Part shown: one piece after another, positions 12,201 to 24,489 of the stretch | Position numbering within the stretch: position 1 is the first letter of the stretch | How the letters are laid out: every line of letters starts with the position of its first letter | The notes under the pieces: generated by a model | Database searches by the model: none | Seen by the model: the letters and a program-made list of their open reading frames with translations, nothing else | Told to the model about the DNA's origin: nothing | Assembly (NCBI RefSeq): GCF_028009165.1 | Contig: NC_079242.1 | Coordinates: forward strand, 1,054,001-1,118,000 | Direction of reading: 5' to 3' | DNA from: Akanthomyces muscarius | Lineage: Eukaryota; Ascomycota; Sordariomycetes; Hypocreales; Cordycipitaceae | DNA: 64,000 nucleotides | Made by a program: the position numbers and the translations under genes

Positions 12201-15200
12201 ATGTACCCTGGATGAAGCCGTTCTCAAAGCAGTCACTTGCAGCGGGGATGGATGGCACGGCAAGGGGTGTGAACGGCAGGAAACCGGCTCTCGGCCCTTT
12301 TCACTTTAATGCCGAACACTGCTGGTCGTATTGTCTCGTGCTTATTATTGAACTTTTGTAGAGCCAAGGCGTACAAAAGCCTAGATCTGGGCGTCGTTGC
12401 ACCAAAGCTTTGCATTTGGTTACCAGAATGACGGGACGGGTCGACCAGGTTGGTCAGCGAGGCGAGGAGGGGCGCAGAAAAAAAAGCCTCAGTCGAGTAC
12501 CAGTACCAAATTGCTAGTATAAGATTGAAAGAGGGCTTGGGTGGAGGGCGTGCCCTGGACGTCCTTTCCTGCAGCACGGGCAGGAAGTGAGGATATGCTG
12601 GGCTCACAGCAGGATCGTTGGGCTGGGACAGCGGGTAGATGTCCCGACTCCTACGGCTCTGATTGGAGCTGGCAACAGCTGATTTGCAAATCGTAAGTGT
12701 CATGAGGCATTTGGCGGACCCTTTCTGTCACACTGGCCACCTTCTTGCTCTGCGGTGTGAGGGCCTGGGTGAGACATTGGCATTCCCTGGCGCAAAGGAG
12801 GCGTCCACTTGGCTGCGCCTGATGGTGCATATCTGACAAGAAAGTACCTTCGTATTGTCTTGGAGTCTTGAGCGCTTTGATGTCAAAGAAAAGAAAAAAA
12901 AAAGTCGAGATGAACCCTGGTATTTGCTCATCAACCCTCCAGCGTCTGGGTTAGGGCAAGCGACGTGTGTGAAAGTGAACAAGTAGAAAAGTCCCAAAGT
13001 AAATGATCGAGAGTACCCGACAATTTATACTCAGTGACAACAGAGATGTTCAAAGCACGAGATAAACAACGCGAAAATGCAGGTCCGCTGCTTGCCATGC
13101 CCGCGACCACACTTGGCGCAAGTTTGCGGTGACCGATAACTGCACCATCAACTCACATGACGTGGAGGATATTTCTTTCACAGCAGTACGCCAGCCTCGA
13201 TATTCCAGTGGGGAAGTACAGACGTAGTTATGTGACTGCAGCCTTTGCCGATCCATGCGCCGATGCTGCAGAGGTCTGGATGGTGGAGGAGTGTTCAGCG
13301 ATAACTTGAGACACGGTCGTAAGGACGACAGGAGGCTGGGAGGGGGTTTGCAGCCAGGTACTACTGGCACTCTTTCCTCCAATCTTTGCTGCTGTATACC
13401 AATATCTCTGCAAATGTAATCCATGGATGTAGAGTTACTACTACACATTCCCTTTCTGCCGATGCTGAAGCTGAAGCTCCTAATTCCTGAGCTTGCCTCG
13501 GCAAGCGCAGCAGTGCATATTAAGTGAATAATTATCAGTATCTAGGAACCATGTAGTTATAGCACGATCTCTCGTTCGAGAAGAGGCTTTGGATGCACTG
13601 CGCTGTTCTGTAACATGACATTCGTGCATGGCTCACGGTGACATGCCGAGATGGGGGCCGCGCCTCAGACTTTGTTTCTCATCACCCCATAAAGAAACTT
13701 CGGTAAGGTGTTAGACAGTGACCCGCGACACTCCAGCCAGAATTATCTGTAAATGATACACTATCACATCACTATCACATTAGTCTAAGGCTAGGTCTAG
13801 GTGCCACGAACATCTACGACATGTCTGAGGAACCCCAGAGATAGCTGCCAGGCTTCATCGGCGCTGACGAAAGCGGTTATCAAATAAAGGAAAGAGCATG
13901 AATAAGCATATATAATCCAATGCTACAGATTACTGTTTTAAGTATTATTGATCGGACAGGTGCCTGGCACATTGGTTTTCGACATGGCTGCAGCCCAGAC
14001 AGACGATCGTACAAATCTCTGGTAGGCAACTCTAATTATGACCGTGCTTACCAGGTTTTTTACTCGATGGACATGTGAGAAAAGGAGCACAATTCCTTTC
14101 TTTCCTCTAATTTTCGTATCGCAAAAAGGACTGTTTAATTGCAAAAATACAGTTGACTACGAAGATACAGCAGCGATCGCATCCGATCTAGGGTAGACCT
14201 CCAGCACTGCTGACTTTTCCGGCTCAGTTTGCGCTGGAACAGCTGAAATTGATTAGCGTCACTGTGGTGAATTACATTATTCAGGTACGAAATCCAAGCA
14301 TTCTCGGCATTTGTAGATATACCGTATTTACCGTGTTACCGTGCTCTGTTGGCCTTCGCAGGCAGGGCCAGCGATGGGCGAAGCCGAGCTATCACGGCAC
14401 GTGTAAAAACAAGCTTGGACGGAAAAGACGCCTCACCGCAGCGACCGTCGACCAGGGTAGTTTTCTGAGAGTGCACTCCTTAACCAATCTGATGGGCTCG
14501 GGCAAAAGCGCAATCACACCCGGTCTCCAGTGCTAGCTATTCCAGCGTCCTGTCACATCCCGTCCGAAGTGGACCATTTCTAGCGACGCACGAGACGAGG
14601 GGGAAAGGGGCCCTAGGGCAGGGGCCAACGTGTGCAGGTGGTTCAAAGGATACCAATCCAAGCCAAGGGGCAGCAACTTTGCCCTTCACGTCAGCGATGG
14701 CATACCGAACTGGAGCTGCACCTCCGGATGGAAAAGGAACCTGTCTGATCACGCAACTGTCGACCTGAAGTGAAGTCATTCCTCAATTTCCTTGGTGGTG
14801 GGCCGGACAGAGCCTGCTGCTGATCCTGGTGGCGCCCGCGCGCGACTTTGGGTCACCTGCTCGACTAACATGGCAGATACCCTGGTCCGCAGTAACTACC
14901 GCCCATCTCGAACGCACTTTGCCGTCGCGGCAACATGTGAGTATCTCACCATCTGCGAACCATCTCGTAGTTCATTTCACCGTTCGTGCGGCGTTAGACA
15001 TGTCGCAGGTCTCGCCTGTGTGCATGATCGAACAGCCACAGAGACAACGCGTGCTACATGGGTAGCACAATAAGGAACGAATGCAGAGCCATGACTCGAG
15101 GCTGGGCACAACGGATGAGCAGACTGCTTTATTTCTCCATCGTGGTGTCTCGCCCATCGTCTCGGGTGCCTGTTCGAGATCAGAGTCAATGTCGAGAAGC

Positions 15201-18200
15201 TACCCGTACACGTCTTCTAGATACAGGCATATCAATTTCATGGAATTATATATAGGCTCGTACTGCTTGTCGAAAGGTGGCCATTACCCTCTACGTATGC
15301 AGGAGGCGAACCTCGCTCGATTTGCCAGATCCGAAAAACACGGCCTCAGTTCGTACAGTGACGCCCTGCGTGCAACGCCGCCAAGTATGAGCCGATGTTT
15401 TCAGCGCATGTGCGGCCGCATGATATAAACCACAACGCCCACTCGCGGCTGAATTGAGCAGTCCATGCCGTATTCCGTTCCGATATAGGAAAAGAGGAGC
15501 TGAACTGGCTCCTTTCGCACTGGACCACAATTAGACCGGACAGTTGGCGGAAGTCCTCGTACGCAACGGCACCAAATCGCGTACGTAAAGTTCTAGCAAT
15601 GCTTGATAGATCCGCGTAGGGATATTGATCTCCTCTTATGCCGTCCCAGCAAAAATGTCACTGGCGCGAGGAATCAAGTGGCCCGCTCCCCCCACAGAGT
15701 CCGAGCGGAGTGGCGCATAGCTGCGGGACGTAATAATATGGCGATCAATCAATCTCAGCGATTCCAAATTCAAGTTGCCAGTTGCCTGCCGCTTTACTGG
15801 TAATATTAGAATTATGCCGTTTTATTTTACTTTATTTTTTATACCAGCGGCCCTCTATGGAGATACTGTCCCATGTTTTTGCTACGGGTAGGTTCGGATG
15901 GACTGGCAACACATGCTAAATAAGGCAGGGAGCGATTAGCCGTTGATTAGTTGCGAAAGCCGTTGTAAACAGAGAAACACGAGCTCACACGAAATATGGG
16001 CCGGGGCTGAACATGAGAGCACCAGTATTGTGGCAGTAACCCTTTCAAAGTCGCTTGAAGCCCTGCGAAATGGGAGCCCACTCTGCGATGCATCATATTT
16101 CAATTTCTACTCGGGCAATTATTCCAAGGATGTGAGGACTATGTCGCTGGAGTCTGCGGGCTAAATAAATAAAATAAAGTAAAAATTGGGCGCGGGTAAC
16201 ACGAGCACATTCTGTGCGTGTGTGCGTCACACGCACTCTGACAAGGCCGCAACACTGCTGCTTGCAGGAGTGTTGCAGCGTTATAACCCGGTATCCCTTG
16301 GGAAGTTGCATCATTCGGCGGCTCGGTTCTAGCCTGAATCTGGGAGGAGCACAAATACAATTTCGCCAATTTATGGCGCATGGTAGTACATATACATACG
16401 CGTCGCATAACGGCCCGATGCGAAGAAAATATTCAAGTGCTACGGGAGTTCTTGCCGTTACACCGGACCTTGGAAGCACGCCCTCAAGCTCGCTACCTCA
16501 AGGCCTGTCGCGTGTTGGCCAGTGGTAATGTTGTGATAGCACGCAAGAACCACTAGGCTTTCGAAACCTCCAGTGCGTGTCGGGCACCAAATAACGAAGA
16601 TTCAATGAACATAGAACCCAGATTTCGATTGTTGGACAATTTTGCTCAAGAAAGCAGCAGGCATTTCATCTCAAAACCCCCTTTGTGTCTGCTCGCCTGC
16701 CCCGTTGGGTAGCGTAGTACTCCGTACCGTCTCCAGCAACACACTTACAATCGGGCACCCGAGATTTCAATGCCAGTTGGCAGTGGTCAAAGCTTGTGGC
16801 GGCCAGAAAGCACTATACAACTGTCAAAGGGATGTTGCGATTTTCGTATAAAGTAGGCTGGTGTCCAACCAAGTCTCCAAGCTGCAGGCCTAGAATCTGT
16901 GCGCCGCTCAGGATCAACACGTAGACGTGGCAGACTCGACCAATTTACCATCTGGGACCTGCAGAACAACACAACGGGTGGTTCCCAACGTGGATGAATC
17001 AAAGTACAGTTTCCGCACAGACGGGTCAGTTTTTGCGCAATAGAACCCGATCAGGTAAGTCTTTGAGTCAAAAAAATGCAACGCTGCACCCAGTGTGGAT
17101 TGTCAGAGCAGCGGTCGAGGCAGGATGGCAGGATGGCTGCTGGCTGGCTGGTAGGCTAGTAGCGGTATGGAGCGAGCTAATAGCCCTCTCCGCTGTCCAT
17201 CTCGCAGCTATGCACAGGGGGGAAGAGGCCACTCGAATGCAGCGCGCGTTCGGGCGCTGTCTGGCCTCGTCTGCTAGTCATTAGTGGATGCGCAATGAGC
17301 AGTCGTTATGAGGTGGCCTTCAGCGAAAGGCTACTAAGTACGCAAGCAAACGGCGGGCTGGAAGCACGGGAAAGAGACGAGGTGAGACATTAAGAGACCT
17401 GGTCGCTCGAGTCTTCGCTGACAGCTCTCCAACAGCGAGCACACCCTGGGAGGGTCACCAAGCCGCACCCTCACATATGCCTGGCAGCTACGGGTGTGCC
17501 TGGCACCAAAGCAAGACTGCACACTTCATCGTGTTTTACCTCATCGCGACATACAGAAACGAAACACTGCACCGATCGGAGCGGTGAAAAGTATCCTCCA
17601 CATCCATCATCCATCATCCACGCACCCTTGTGTTTGGACGACATCGCTCAGACATCTACACCTCCTTCGACCTCGGGACGGACGGCCGTTTCCTCGCGTT
17701 GATCTTCTACGCGCGCATGTGCATATACCTTATCTCTCCGGCCTGGAGCACCCTGGCCGGCCTGGCAGCCACCAAATACGATGAATTACAAATGCCCCAG
17801 CTCTACATCTGCGGCTAGGAGTGAGGAGTGAGCTAATGAAAAGTCCCTAGCGGCTTCTCAGAGCCCCGGGCAAGAAGGGGGGCGGCGGATGCGCATCCAC
17901 CACGCCTGGGGGCGCTCTCGGGGGGCTTGTTTCCGAGCTGCTGGCTACCAGTACTGGACAAATGCCCCGGCAGGTCGGGCGGATTATCATTTCCTCTTCT
18001 CCAGACTCTGGTGTGGCATACCACACAGCCTGCCTGATCTGGTGTTATACTCCAACTTCATGCAGTCTGCCGGTTTGCGTGATAGTCTGCAGCCGCGTCA
18101 CCAAACGAGTATTACATAAAATGTACTGGGTACGGAGACTCTCGACGACATCCCAGCACACTGCGATTGCCGACGCGGACCTAGCCGGGGGGGCGAGCAA

Positions 18201-20799
18201 GCACTCTCATGGCGCCATCAATCTAACACACCAGGTTAGCGGATTCCGCGCCAGCTTTTTGGTTCTCTGGGGTTAGGCACCACCAGATCTGTGGGACAGA
18301 AGCGTAACCAGTAAAGTAAAAAATGACGGGCAGTCCCGGTCTACCAATCTGTCCATGGCCGCCAGCCTCTGAACCAAAAGGACAAGGCTCGTCCCACAGC
18401 ATCCGGGGGCGCTGCGGGCGCTGCGCTGTGGCTTCTGCAAGGTCTGCTGATCTCGGGATTAACACCACCTGCATACACACCTGCACACCTGAATGACGGG
18501 GGGCCGCTCACCCCGAAGGCCCAATGGGTTACCCCGATCGTCGGTAGTTGATGGGACTCACCAGTGCTCGTCCTACGGGCACGACAGGCCTCATCAAATC
18601 AACCAATGCGGGCCGCAATCTCAGCACCAGTGCGCTGCCCACGGCTGTCACAATCGGAACAGACAAGCTGCAAACTGTGGCTTGAAGAGTGGAGAAGACA
18701 GCGACTGGTCTTGCGCTGGTAATTCGAGTTTAATTTCGCTCGCATTTTGCGGCTCGAAGTTGGATGGTGGTGGGCGGGTGCACGTTCTTTTCTTTCCTTT
18801 TTTTTTTGGTCAATTTCTTTACTCCCTCAGCCACCCGAAGAAAAAGAAAACTTTGCAGTTTAAAATTGCGGTCTCCAAAAGCACTTGTCATGCTTTCTGT
18901 TCCGCAGTGGCACTGTCGCACACAGGCCAAGTCCCCAAAGTCCCTTGTCAATCATGCCGCTGGACCAAGATGGGCAATGCAGTGCAGGCACACAGCACGC
19001 GCCAATCTCAGGCTGCTCGTTTTCTCGTTGCTTTTTTAGCGCACAAACTCTCATCTCTCATACGTCCTCGTCGTACATGGCATTTGGCACTTCCTTGGTG
19101 GTGTGGTTGGCCCACACTACTGGAAAGCCCCGGACGGGCGGACAGATGAGCCGTGGCGGCAACTAAGTGGCTCCTTCGCCTTACAAGTTGTCACTGCTGC
19201 ATCGGCACGAGGATGGAAATCAGAGTGGGAGTATCTTGGCTGGCACCGGGGAGCTGGTTCAGCTCTCTAGTGGCACCGAATTACTGCGGTTCTGATATAG
19301 GATGGCTTAGAGGCGTGGTTCATTCGCGAATGTCACGGCACGCCACAGCAGGCTGCATCCAATCCAACCCAATCATGACCAAATTGGACGCCTCCCCCCC
19401 CTCTCCCCCTACCACCGCTCCCTCCGGTGGAGGGAAGGACACCAGGTGGAGCTTGTCTGTTGATCTTTCAGCACCCTGGCCCATACGGCGAATAAGCTGC
19501 TGTGGCCCTTCTCCGCGCTGAGAACGGGACGTCTTGGCTTCTTTGCCCCAATTGCTTGCCTGCTTGGACGAGTGCTGGTGCTTCGCGACCTGGCCAAAGC
19601 TGGATGGAGGGCTGCTCCCATGCAGCGCCACTGCTATGTGATGCGCTGCCCACCCCATGCCTTGACACTGGCTAGGTCCTGCACCGACCATTCATGTGAA
19701 GAAAGTATAGAACACATTCCTCGAACAGTGAGGTTCCGGTGGCATGGTCATCGCATCGAAGGGAATGGCTTGTAATGAACTGGGCACACCCTGGGCTAGC
19801 CAGTTGTCGTTTTCCGGTGGGTGGAGAGTCGGGCAGATCAAGCCCAGTTGGCGACTTGCAAGTGCAACGATCGCTCTTCTCTGCATGCTGGCGCAATCAT
19901 TGGCAGCTGAAGCTAGCTGCGGCATGTTGAATGACGCGCTCATCGCAATGGTGCATCGCTCAGCCGTACCTGATGCTTTGCAACCCAGAGGATCACTGCC
20001 CGCTCTCATCGATTCAGCAGTCAACTCGACATGAACCTGAAAAAAATACCCCGGCAGCCGACGCAAAAGGCAGAATGATAGCTGCAGAGGGGAGGGGAGC
20101 ATCCTTGTGATTCCCACCTCTCCACCCCAATGCTACGCCAGGTTGGTTAGCCCAGCCCAGATATCCCTGTCTGGTGCCGCCTGTCACCCTTGATACCCTT
20201 GCATCATCCCTCTGAAGCTCATAACCATCTCGCATCTCAACGGTGGCCGCGCCAGCGGGACACGGCTAGACATTTGCCATCCCCACGACAAGAGCCAGCG
20301 TACCCGCACTGGGCCCCCTGGCCATCATCGGCAGCCATTAGATGGACTCCGGGCGTCGTCTTGGTGTCCGTCCATCTCTGGTCTGGCGCACGGTACTCTG
20401 TACAGCTTGGCTGGCCAAATGGGGAACCGGCATGGATGTACAAGTCCAGGAAAAAAACAAGAGCAAGTGACAAGAGTGACCCTCGCGGGCTAGCCTCGCA
20501 AGCAATGATTCGTACATGGGCACCCTGTCTGTCTCCCCTCCCAGGAGCAAGAGGTGGCGTCTGCTTTTTCCCATCGGCGCCCTAATCACAGCTCGTTCTC
20601 GTTTGCTGGGTTGAACCATCCTAGTCCGTTTCTCGACCTGGAAATGGTTTGTGCTCAAGATTAGGCCATTAGGCCACGGGTTGTTTTCCGCCATTTAAAG
20701 GCCAACCGCTTTCTTGTCCATTACTACATTGCAGCTCGTCCTGTCTTAGGTGCACGTCCAGCTGGATCCTCCCCGTCCCGACGCAGGGCAAGCTAAAAA
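9253..20799. other. Gene-poor stretch of about 11.5 kb
   Basis: I found no recognisable protein gene, tRNA or rRNA. Open frames longer than 100 codons (for example 12233-12703 minus, 13050-13448 minus, 16093-16479 minus, 18493-19149 plus) have no family motif, no coding-like third-position bias and overlapping rivals in other frames. The part from 9.6 to 16.5 kb is richer in A+T than the flanking genes. It contains a perfect 14-base inverted repeat (15825-15838 and 16171-16184) and a diverged duplication near 11015-11150. The part from 17 to 20.8 kb has pyrimidine tracts typical of promoter sequence and may belong to the upstream control region of medA. Confidence 0.5.
15825..16184. repeat. 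14-base inverted repeat flanking 332 bp
   Basis: The sequence TTTTACTTTATTTT at 15825-15838 recurs as its exact complement, AAAATAAAGTAAAA, at 16171-16184. The match decays outside the core and no target-site duplication is obvious. It could be a worn miniature element or simply two A+T-rich tracts. Confidence 0.3.
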
Positions 20800-22521
20800 A
20801 CCACTTGCATAGCGCCATCCAGCCCGCCAAAAGAAAGCATCCCCTCGTGTTTCCCAATTCTCTCTTCTCGACGACCTCGAGATATCCACTGGCGCCGCCC
20901 GAGACGTTGACTCTCCTGAATCTCACTGTTATTTCGGCCCACTGCCCTGACCAGTCTATGCTGTTCCCGACTTGGCTTTGTTCTCCCATCATCCCTGGAG
21001 CTAGTTGCCTATCCTGTCGACACTTGCTGGAACGGCGTCCTTTTCAGCGATTTCGTCTGAGATACTACTATGATTTCACGTCGCTGACGTTCATTTCCCT
21101 CCCTTCAAACAGCCTCGCACTTGCAGCATCTTGACTCCACTGCGCTTGGGCGGCAAGCCGACAGATACCGAAGCAACACAACAAGTGCGTTTTCTAGTCA
21201 ATCGTCCATTATCGCGTCGCCCATCTTGGTAATGTGAGTAGGATCTCCATGGTAATTTCCATTCCATCCTCCCCTTGCCACCTGCAGCCAGCCTTTGCCC
21301 GTTGTGGATTGTTGGGTTACATCATCCAGAACTATGCGATGGGGGATAAAAAGAATGCTGACCCGACGTTACTAATTAGCGAGCCAGCTCTCTCCATCTC
21401 ATCACAAAGATCGTTCCATTCGTTTGGTTTGTTTCGATCCTGTTGCCTCCCCAGACCCAACCTCCAAGGAACCTTTTGTCTGCCCGAACTGTCCCTGGAC
21501 CCCAATGAGACAGTGACTGCCTGGCCCGCACACCATCTTGCTTGCTTCAGACACCGCCTCTCCCATTCGAGAGGGATTTTGGCAGAAGAGGAAAGCGCCC
21601 TCCCCAGCTTTGCGTACTGATCTTCTCTTCTTGGAATGCCAGTGTCTCTGGTTTGGATCGGAACGACCCTCCGCCACTGGTAGGACCTTGCTCCATCCCA
21701 TTACCAGCTCTTCAGACCCATACACTGTCTCACCCAGCCCCCCCCTCCTCCTGCAAAGCAAGAAGAAACTAGCGCGACATCACAAGAAGCTCGACACTGC
21801 ACGGCACAAGCACCAGCCTCGACTTGCACTTTAGTCTCTGGGGCTGTCGCATATCAAATCTCCGAACCCAAGGCACTAGATGCCAGGGAGCCCTCTTAGT
21901 GCACCTATTTCCTCCCGTTAAGACCTCGTCAAGACCTGGTTTAAACTCTTCGTGTGGCCACTCCTCTTTCCCAAGACAGTGGTTTGCATTCTTCATCCTC
22001 CTTCCCTTCAACGGCACCTGTCACGACTTTGTCTTCCCTCCTGGGTAAGGACTCACTCTGGCGATTTCTTGATGTAAGTTCATGGCGTACTACCGCAGAA
22101 GCATCATGTTTGACGATTCTACACGCCACGCCGGCGCTGAACATTGCTCACGCTCCCATGCAGCCGGTTGATAATTGCTGACAGCATCCCCAACTAGTCG
22201 AAGAACACTCCGAGCCAGAATACTAGTCACGGAAGGACTACACTTCGGAGCCACTCGCGTTGTTGCTCCATTACCACAGAAAACTTTCCATCATACATTG
22301 GTGACTTGCTTTCGAGCGACTCAACAAGAATGGCGGCCTACAGCAAACCATCGCTGCCGTCGATACCCGGTATGTCATTCTTCTCGGTCTCTCACTAAAG
22401 AGTCTGGTGCTCCAATGTCGATCTCGAAATACGGCGACTGGGCATTGGAGTGAGCGATGCCAGTCACTGGTTCATCGCTTTGGTGTGCAGGAACTCCGAA
22501 CAAGGCGATACTAACGAGGCA
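20800..22521 (+). promoter_or_regulatory. Candidate medA promoter and long 5' leader with introns
   Basis: This region is pyrimidine-rich and holds many short ORFs with no protein motif, as expected for a long fungal leader. Candidate leader introns are 21234-21286 (GTGAGT to CTGCAG), 22074-22163 (GTAAGT to ATGCAG) and 22370-22490 (GTATGT to GTGCAG). The last joins directly to the sequence before the preferred medA start. From memory, medA homologues are known for long leaders with upstream ORFs; the transcription start cannot be read from sequence. Confidence 0.5.
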
Positions 22522-22528
22522 ATGCTAG
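22330..22528 (+). promoter_or_regulatory. Spliced upstream ORF whose stop overlaps the medA start
   Basis: An ATG at 22330 opens a frame of 25 codons when the 22370-22490 intron is removed (exon parts 22330-22369 and 22491-22528). The frame ends at TAG 22526-22528, while the main ATG is 22522-22524, so the two overlap in ATGCTAG. If the intron is kept, the upstream ORF ends sooner, at a TAA inside the intron, and a second in-frame main start at 22450 becomes available. The layout would suit termination-reinitiation or splice-dependent start choice. That is an inference. Confidence 0.5.
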
Positions 22529-24489
22529 GCTACGACCAACCGAGATACCAAGACGCGACATTGGAGCCGTACCAACAACCCTTCTCCTCGCAGCAAGCGG
22601 ACAAATTTGCGCAACTCAACCAGCAATCCTTTGGCTCAAACAATGCAGTCGCTCCTTACATGCCGGCTGGGCCGACCGTCGTTTCCTGCCAACCAGCATC
22701 GGGCGTCTTTGGAACCAAGGTTTATCTAAAGATTTCGGCGCAGTACGATTTGTTCTCTATGTCGTCGCCGATGCCCTACTTTTTCCTACAGTTTGGTACC
22801 GAAAAGTGCCCGATGCAGGATGTGGCAAGAGACGCTCAAGATAGCTCAGGCTACATTTACTCGTGCAGTGCCGATGCGCCACAGTTATTGGTCACGGGCT
22901 GTAGCTCCAGCAACGTGCCTTTGTCACTAGTTATCGAAGGTCCGACTGGCGACGAGATCTCGAGGACCGTTGCTGGCCACTTCCAATACCTTGAAGGGTC
23001 CGGAGATGGTGTCACGAGATCCGATAAGTTACCAAAGAACGAGGCGGGCGCACCTGGCACGCATGTCGATCAGCCGGGCCCGTCACCGAAATCTACAGAG
23101 GCTCAGATCAGCACCGACGCCGCTACAAATAGCTACGATTATTCTTCACAGCCCAGCCATTATGCTGCAGCATTCCCTCAGCCCAACAACGACATGATTA
23201 CGACATACAGAAGCAACAGCTTTGCCGAGCCCAGCTACGGCGGCCGCCGCTCTTTGGGCTGGAACGGATTCAACACTCCTCTTGGCAGTACCCGGAGCTC
23301 CATGGGTGGTCTCGATAGCATTGGGAGAAACAGCCTGACGCCCATGTCCATGTCTGCATCTTCAGGAAACGCACCGGCACTTATTCGCACAAGCACCATC
23401 ACAAGCGGAAGCAGCGCTGGCAGTCAGTATGCCGCTATTTCCTTGTACGCGACCAAGGCCGTCTTGAAGATCCACGGTAAACTGGACTCCATGGTCGACA
23501 ACTGGACGCATGAAGAGTGGGAAAACCGTCGCCGAATTGTCGTGTTCAAAAAGTCACAGACTGGCTCTACTTTGACAGCGACCTTCCGTGCAGTGCCCGT
23601 CAACGAGCGTCCACAGAACAGCATCTGCGTTTCGTGCATCTACTGGGCCGAGAAGAACGAATGCTTCGTCACCTCTGTGGATACCATTCAGCTTCTGGAG
23701 CAGCTCGTTGCTGCACCCAACCGCTTCAGCGTGGAGGAGAAGAACCGCATCCGTCGAAATCTCGAGGGATTCCACCCTCTGACCGTTTCCAAAGCCAAGG
23801 CAGAAAGTGAAGAATTCTTCAAGCTCATCATGGGCTTTCCCAACCCGAAACCACGAAACATCGAAAAAGATGTCAAAGTCTTCCCTTGGAAGGTCCTCGA
23901 AGGCGCACTCAAGAAAATCATCGGCAAGTACAGCGCAAGCCCGAGCAGCCAAATGCCGCCAGCGAGCATGAACGCTCCGATGAACCCGGGTCCGTACGCA
24001 CCACTACCAACACCTCCCGCTCAGCACATGGCACCGCACTCGGGCATGAGTTCGCACCATGGCGACCCGCACAGCCAGTACTCGATTCACCAAAGTCATC
24101 ATGATGCTGTGCCGTCCCCGCGGTCGCTTTCTGGTTCTCAGGCCAGCTGGCCACCATATACCACGGCGTCTTACCCCAGCGTCGCACGCACCATGAGCCC
24201 GAACATGCGCAACCAGAGTCCTCACCAGCCACCTCCTATGCGCATCAACACCAGCGCGCTTCCCGCCGTCAGTACGTATGACAGCCGAACACTGTCGACT
24301 GGTAGCTATGGCCACAGTGGATTACACACGCCCATTAGCCACCACCCGTCTGCCGCCACGCCTCCAAGGTGGGATGCGGCTCCAGCAAGCTATGCGGAGA
24401 GCTATTCGGGACTCTCATCCCAGCACGGACACTCCAGCCAGCCCATGTATAATGGCGCTGGGTACAGCGACGGCACATCTCGTGCCTAA
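22522..24489 (+). CDS. medA: Medusa (MedA) developmental regulator
   Basis: This is a nuclear regulator of conidiation timing and cell-type development. Counterparts are A. nidulans medusa, Neurospora acon-3, Fusarium REN1 and Magnaporthe ACR1. The coding part is one uninterrupted exon of 655 residues from ATG 22522, about the usual family length. ATG 22450 would give 679 residues, but it lies inside a candidate intron. The N-terminal third is Gln/Ser-rich and carries a conserved block around GPTVVSCQPASGVFGTKVYL. The diagnostic central domain (about residues 330-490) includes WTHEEWENRRRIVVFKKSQ, ISVSCIYW-like ICVSCIYWAEKNECFVTS, FSVEEKNRIRRNLEGFHPLT and ESEEFFKLIMGFPNPKPR. The C-terminal 170 residues are rich in Pro, Ser, His and Met and look disordered. 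Regulation probably acts through the very long leader and its upstream ORFs. Recognition is by memory of family motifs and I am confident of it. Confidence 0.9.
   Translation: MLGYDQPRYQDATLEPYQQPFSSQQADKFAQLNQQSFGSNNAVAPYMPAGPTVVSCQPASGVFGTKVYLKISAQYDLFSMSSPMPYFFLQFGTEKCPMQDVARDAQDSSGYIYSCSADAPQLLVTGCSSSNVPLSLVIEGPTGDEISRTVAGHFQYLEGSGDGVTRSDKLPKNEAGAPGTHVDQPGPSPKSTEAQISTDAATNSYDYSSQPSHYAAAFPQPNNDMITTYRSNSFAEPSYGGRRSLGWNGFNTPLGSTRSSMGGLDSIGRNSLTPMSMSASSGNAPALIRTSTITSGSSAGSQYAAISLYATKAVLKIHGKLDSMVDNWTHEEWENRRRIVVFKKSQTGSTLTATFRAVPVNERPQNSICVSCIYWAEKNECFVTSVDTIQLLEQLVAAPNRFSVEEKNRIRRNLEGFHPLTVSKAKAESEEFFKLIMGFPNPKPRNIEKDVKVFPWKVLEGALKKIIGKYSASPSSQMPPASMNAPMNPGPYAPLPTPPAQHMAPHSGMSSHHGDPHSQYSIHQSHHDAVPSPRSLSGSQASWPPYTTASYPSVARTMSPNMRNQSPHQPPPMRINTSALPAVSTYDSRTLSTGSYGHSGLHTPISHHPSAATPPRWDAAPASYAESYSGLSSQHGHSSQPMYNGAGYSDGTSRA

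Noticed and set aside
18493..19149. 218-codon plus-strand frame in the medA upstream region
   Set aside because: It crosses a long pyrimidine tract and a poly-lysine run from an A-rich tract, overlaps rival frames of similar length, and shows no motif or codon bias.
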